Assembly: GCA_945956975.1 (NCBI GenBank)
Contig: CAMFKC010000063.1
Coordinates: 1 to 8,812, forward strand
Source: an uncultured Methylocystaceae bacterium
Lineage (GTDB): Bacteria > Pseudomonadota > Alphaproteobacteria > Rhizobiales > Beijerinckiaceae
Direction of reading: 5' to 3'
DNA: 8,812 nt
The position numbers and the translations under genes were made by a program. Under the pieces are notes generated by a model. It made no database searches. It was not told where the DNA came from and worked only from the letters and a program-made list of their open reading frames with translations. Shown piece by piece: positions 7,016 to 8,812 of the stretch (position 1 is its first letter; every line of letters begins with the position of its first letter).

Positions 7016-7047
7016 AGGGGCGGCGCGCTGCGTCGCCCCTTTTTTTT
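7016..7047 (+). terminator. Rho-independent terminator after binding-protein copy 2
   Basis: AGGGGCG (7016-7022) pairs with CGCCCCT (7034-7040). The stem can extend inward through a G-T pair and CGC/GCG to a 3-base loop. It is followed by an uninterrupted T run (7040-7047). It resembles the terminator of copy 1. On the minus strand no T run follows the stem, so it is not an obvious terminator for the converging PAP2 gene, whose stop codon lies only 6 bases away. Confidence 0.92.
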
Positions 7048-7053
7048 ACGACG

Positions 7054-7665
7054 TCAGGCGCCCATTGCGAGCGTGCGCAGCCAGTGCGTGAATTCCGAAA
7101 TCGAATCCTCGTCGAAATAGCCGGACGACAGCACGAGATAGGCCGAGAGCGTGACGAGCGCGCCGGCGATCGCCGGCGCTGCGACACCGGATTGAGAAAT
7201 CGGCCGCCAGGCGAAGCGCCGCGCGAGAAAGGCGACAGCCGCGACGCCGTAGGCGAGGCCGAAAGCGGTTTCCGTCCGGCTATGGCCGCCGATCTTGAAA
7301 CGACTGACGGCAACGGCCAGCACAATGAGCGCGCAGAGCGCCGCGATCACATAGCGCAGTGCGCCGAGGCTTTCGCGTTTCCACGCGACGACGGCGAGCG
7401 AACCGTAGACGAAGGCGGCAAGCGCCGTATGGCCGCTCGGGCTGCGCAGCGGGCCGCCTCGATAGACGAACATGAACAGGATTTTGGAGAGCACCGTCGC
7501 GGCGAGGCACAGGCCGAAGGCCAGCGCCAGCGCGCGGGCGTTGCGCCGTTCGCCCAGCATCCACAGCGCCGCAATGGCGCCGCATACCGGCGGCGCAATC
7601 AGGTTCGCGTCGCCGAAATTGGTGATCGTGTAGAGAAATTCCGCGAATTGCGGGCCGATCGACAC
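7054..7665 (-). CDS. PAP2-family membrane phosphatase with altered motifs
   Basis: A 203-residue inner-membrane protein with several hydrophobic segments (around 22-36, 45-60, 80-95, 104-120, 134-148 and 160-180). The type 2 phosphatidic acid phosphatase signature is visible: SPSGHTALAAF (75-85, motif C2 with His79) and SRFKIGGHSRTE (121-132, motif C3 with Arg122 and His128). These enzymes remove phosphate from lipid phosphates such as phosphatidate or undecaprenyl diphosphate on the periplasmic side. Two deviations are seen: the usual final Asp of C3 is Glu132, and C1 reads Lys61-x7-Arg69 without the usual Lys-x6-Arg-Pro spacing. The substrate cannot be assigned and activity is uncertain. 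The start is GTG 7665, 17 bases after the scpB stop, with only a weak ribosome binding site; co-transcription with scpAB is likely. Confidence 0.85.
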   Translation of the reverse strand: MSIGPQFAEFLYTITNFGDANLIAPPVCGAIAALWMLGERRNARALALAFGLCLAATVLSKILFMFVYRGGPLRSPSGHTALAAFVYGSLAVVAWKRESLGALRYVIAALCALIVLAVAVSRFKIGGHSRTETAFGLAYGVAAVAFLARRFAWRPISQSGVAAPAIAGALVTLSAYLVLSSGYFDEDSISEFTHWLRTLAMGA

Positions 7666-7682
7666 TCAGGCCGTTCCGCCGT

Positions 7683-8561
7683 TCATTCGGCGGACTCCTC
7701 TCCGTCCGCCGGTCGGGCGTGTGCGCGGTCGACTTGCTCACGATCATCCTGTTCGTGATCGTCCCGCGCCGCGCCATCGGCGTCGCCAATGTCCTGCGCG
7801 AATTCTGCGTTGCTCTCGACTTGATCGTCAGCAGCGTCGACCGCGTCGGGCTCCATCTGCGCAAGCAGCGGAAAATCCTCCGCAGCGTCGTCGGAATCCA
7901 GCGGGTCCTCGTCGGCCGTCAAGGCCTCGTCATCGTCCGGCTTCGGCACGCCGAAACCGGCCGGCAAGCGGCCATCGAACAGTCCGGCGCCCTTCAATTC
8001 CTCGAGCCCCGGCAGGTCGGATATCTGCTCGAGCCCGAAATGGACGAGGAATGTGTCGGTCGTGCCGTAGGTGATCGGGCGGCCCGGCGCCTTCCGGCGG
8101 CCGCGAAGACGGATCCACCCCGTTTCCAGCAGCACGTCGAGCGTGCCTTTCGAGATGGCGACACCGCGAATGTCCTCGATCTCGGCGCGGGTGACGGGCT
8201 GGTGATAAGCGACGATTGCGAGCGTCTCGACCGCGGCGCGAGTCAATTTCTTCTGCGGGGTCTCCTCGCGCCGCAGAAGCCAGCCGAGATCATCGGCGGT
8301 GCGGAAGTACCATTTGGTCCCGGCGCGCGCGAGGTTCACGCCGCGCGTGGCGTAGTCCTCGCGCAACGCGGCGAGCGCGGCTTGCAGATCCGCGCCATCG
8401 GGCAAGCGCTCGCCGAGCACCCGCTCCTCTAGAGGTTCGGCGGAGGCAAACAGAAGCGCTTCGACGATGCGCTTGGACTCGGCGAGCAGCGCGACGCGGG
8501 CCTCTTCGAGCGCCCGGTCCTCGTCCTCCACGAATTCGAATGCGCGAGCCGCGTCGGCCAT
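7683..8561 (-). CDS. scpB: Segregation and condensation protein B
   Basis: ScpB binds the kleisin ScpA within the SMC-ScpA-ScpB condensin that compacts and separates the chromosome. The protein is 292 residues from ATG 8561, chosen because GAAGGA lies 6 bases before it; an in-frame TTG at 8582 has no such support. The core holds two winged-helix domains: ESKRIVEALLFASAEPL (28-44), LTRAAVETLAIVAYHQPVT (106-124), EIEDIRGVAISKGTLDVLL (127-145) and GRPITYGTTDTFLVHFGL (160-177), ending near LPGLEELKG (183-191). After residue 206 comes a long, low-complexity acidic tail with about 33 Asp/Glu in the last 86 residues, probably disordered. Classical ScpB proteins of about 200 residues lack such a tail, but extended tails are common in Alphaproteobacteria. 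It lies 43 bases after scpA and is followed by the PAP2 gene. Confidence 0.95.
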   Translation of the reverse strand: MADAARAFEFVEDEDRALEEARVALLAESKRIVEALLFASAEPLEERVLGERLPDGADLQAALAALREDYATRGVNLARAGTKWYFRTADDLGWLLRREETPQKKLTRAAVETLAIVAYHQPVTRAEIEDIRGVAISKGTLDVLLETGWIRLRGRRKAPGRPITYGTTDTFLVHFGLEQISDLPGLEELKGAGLFDGRLPAGFGVPKPDDDEALTADEDPLDSDDAAEDFPLLAQMEPDAVDAADDQVESNAEFAQDIGDADGAARDDHEQDDREQVDRAHARPADGEESAE

Positions 8562-8604
8562 TTCGTTTCCTTCTACGCTCAAAACTCAACCGCGCCGAAG
8601 CGCC

Positions 8605-8812
8605 CTACTCCGCCGCCGCCAGCGGAACCGCTTCCTTGCGCCGCACCCAGATGGGCGCGAAGGCCCGGTCTTGCCGCAGATCGAGCCGGCCCTCGCGCAC
8701 CAGTTCGAGCGAGGCCGAGAACGACGACGCGCGCACCGTCCGCGCGACTTCGGGCGTCACGCAATATTGCAGCAGGTAGTCGTCGAGAACCGTCCATTCG
8801 CGAGCCATGCCC
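8605..8812 (-). CDS. scpA: Segregation and condensation protein A (partial, C-terminal end)
   Basis: The minus-strand frame enters from the right edge and gives the last 68 residues of a protein ending in TAG at 8607-8605. It reads REWTVLDDYLLQY, then ARTVRASSFSASLELVREG, then LDLRQDRAFAPIWVRRK, which is the C-terminal winged-helix segment of the kleisin ScpA that closes the SMC ring by binding the SMC head. The Met at 8808 is internal, since the frame stays open to the window edge and family members continue upstream. The position directly before scpB supports the call. The N-terminal kleisin domain is outside the window. Confidence 0.9.
   Translation of the reverse strand, partial: GMAREWTVLDDYLLQYCVTPEVARTVRASSFSASLELVREGRLDLRQDRAFAPIWVRRKEAVPLAAAE

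Noticed and set aside
7719..8432. Plus-strand open frame of 237 codons opposite scpB
   Set aside because: It is antisense to clear ScpB winged-helix motifs and shows no family similarity I recognise.
8562..8582. TTG start for scpB at 8582
   Set aside because: A good ribosome binding site (GAAGGA) lies inside that extension and points to ATG 8561.

Overview
The window looks like chromosomal DNA of a GC-rich alphaproteobacterium, most likely Hyphomicrobiales (Rhizobiales). The evidence is the aroQ-accB-accC gene order with aat nearby, a scpA-scpB pair of the alphaproteobacterial type with a long acidic ScpB tail, and two large periplasmic binding proteins of the branched-chain amino acid type that are abundant in this order. 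I cannot name the genus. No rRNA, tRNA, CRISPR array, insertion sequence or phage gene is visible.

Layout. (1) Positions 1-394, minus strand: the N-terminal part of a standalone EAL-domain (c-di-GMP phosphodiesterase-type) protein that runs off the left edge. It has no ATG start and probably begins at a GTG. (2) Positions 465-4306, plus strand: a compact housekeeping run of aroQ (type II 3-dehydroquinase), accB and accC (biotin carrier and biotin carboxylase of acetyl-CoA carboxylase), a TauE/SafE-type membrane permease and aat (leucyl/phenylalanyl-tRNA-protein transferase). Gaps are 10, 4, 24 and 45 bases, so co-transcription is likely. (3) Positions 4307-7047, plus strand: two tandem paralogous ABC-transporter solute-binding proteins, each 405 residues and alignable without a gap, each followed by its own strong intrinsic terminator. 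The first has an upstream perfect palindrome near a possible promoter; the second has a different, hairpin-rich leader. No permease or ATPase gene accompanies them here. (4) Positions 7054-8812, minus strand: scpA (C-terminal end only), scpB and a PAP2-family membrane phosphatase, which reads toward the binding-protein genes and ends 6 bases from their terminator.

How the parts work together. AccB and AccC form the biotin carboxylation half of acetyl-CoA carboxylase, which starts fatty acid synthesis. AroQ serves the shikimate pathway and Aat serves N-end-rule protein degradation; these look like co-transcribed housekeeping genes without a shared pathway. ScpA and ScpB are the kleisin and partner of the SMC chromosome condensation complex. 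The solute-binding proteins would deliver an unknown small ligand to a transporter encoded elsewhere.

I see no clear new biological system. The points most worth a second look are the duplicated binding proteins (about 81% identical by my hand alignment, with differences concentrated in the last third), the palindrome present upstream of only one copy, and the PAP2 gene with altered catalytic motifs next to scpAB.
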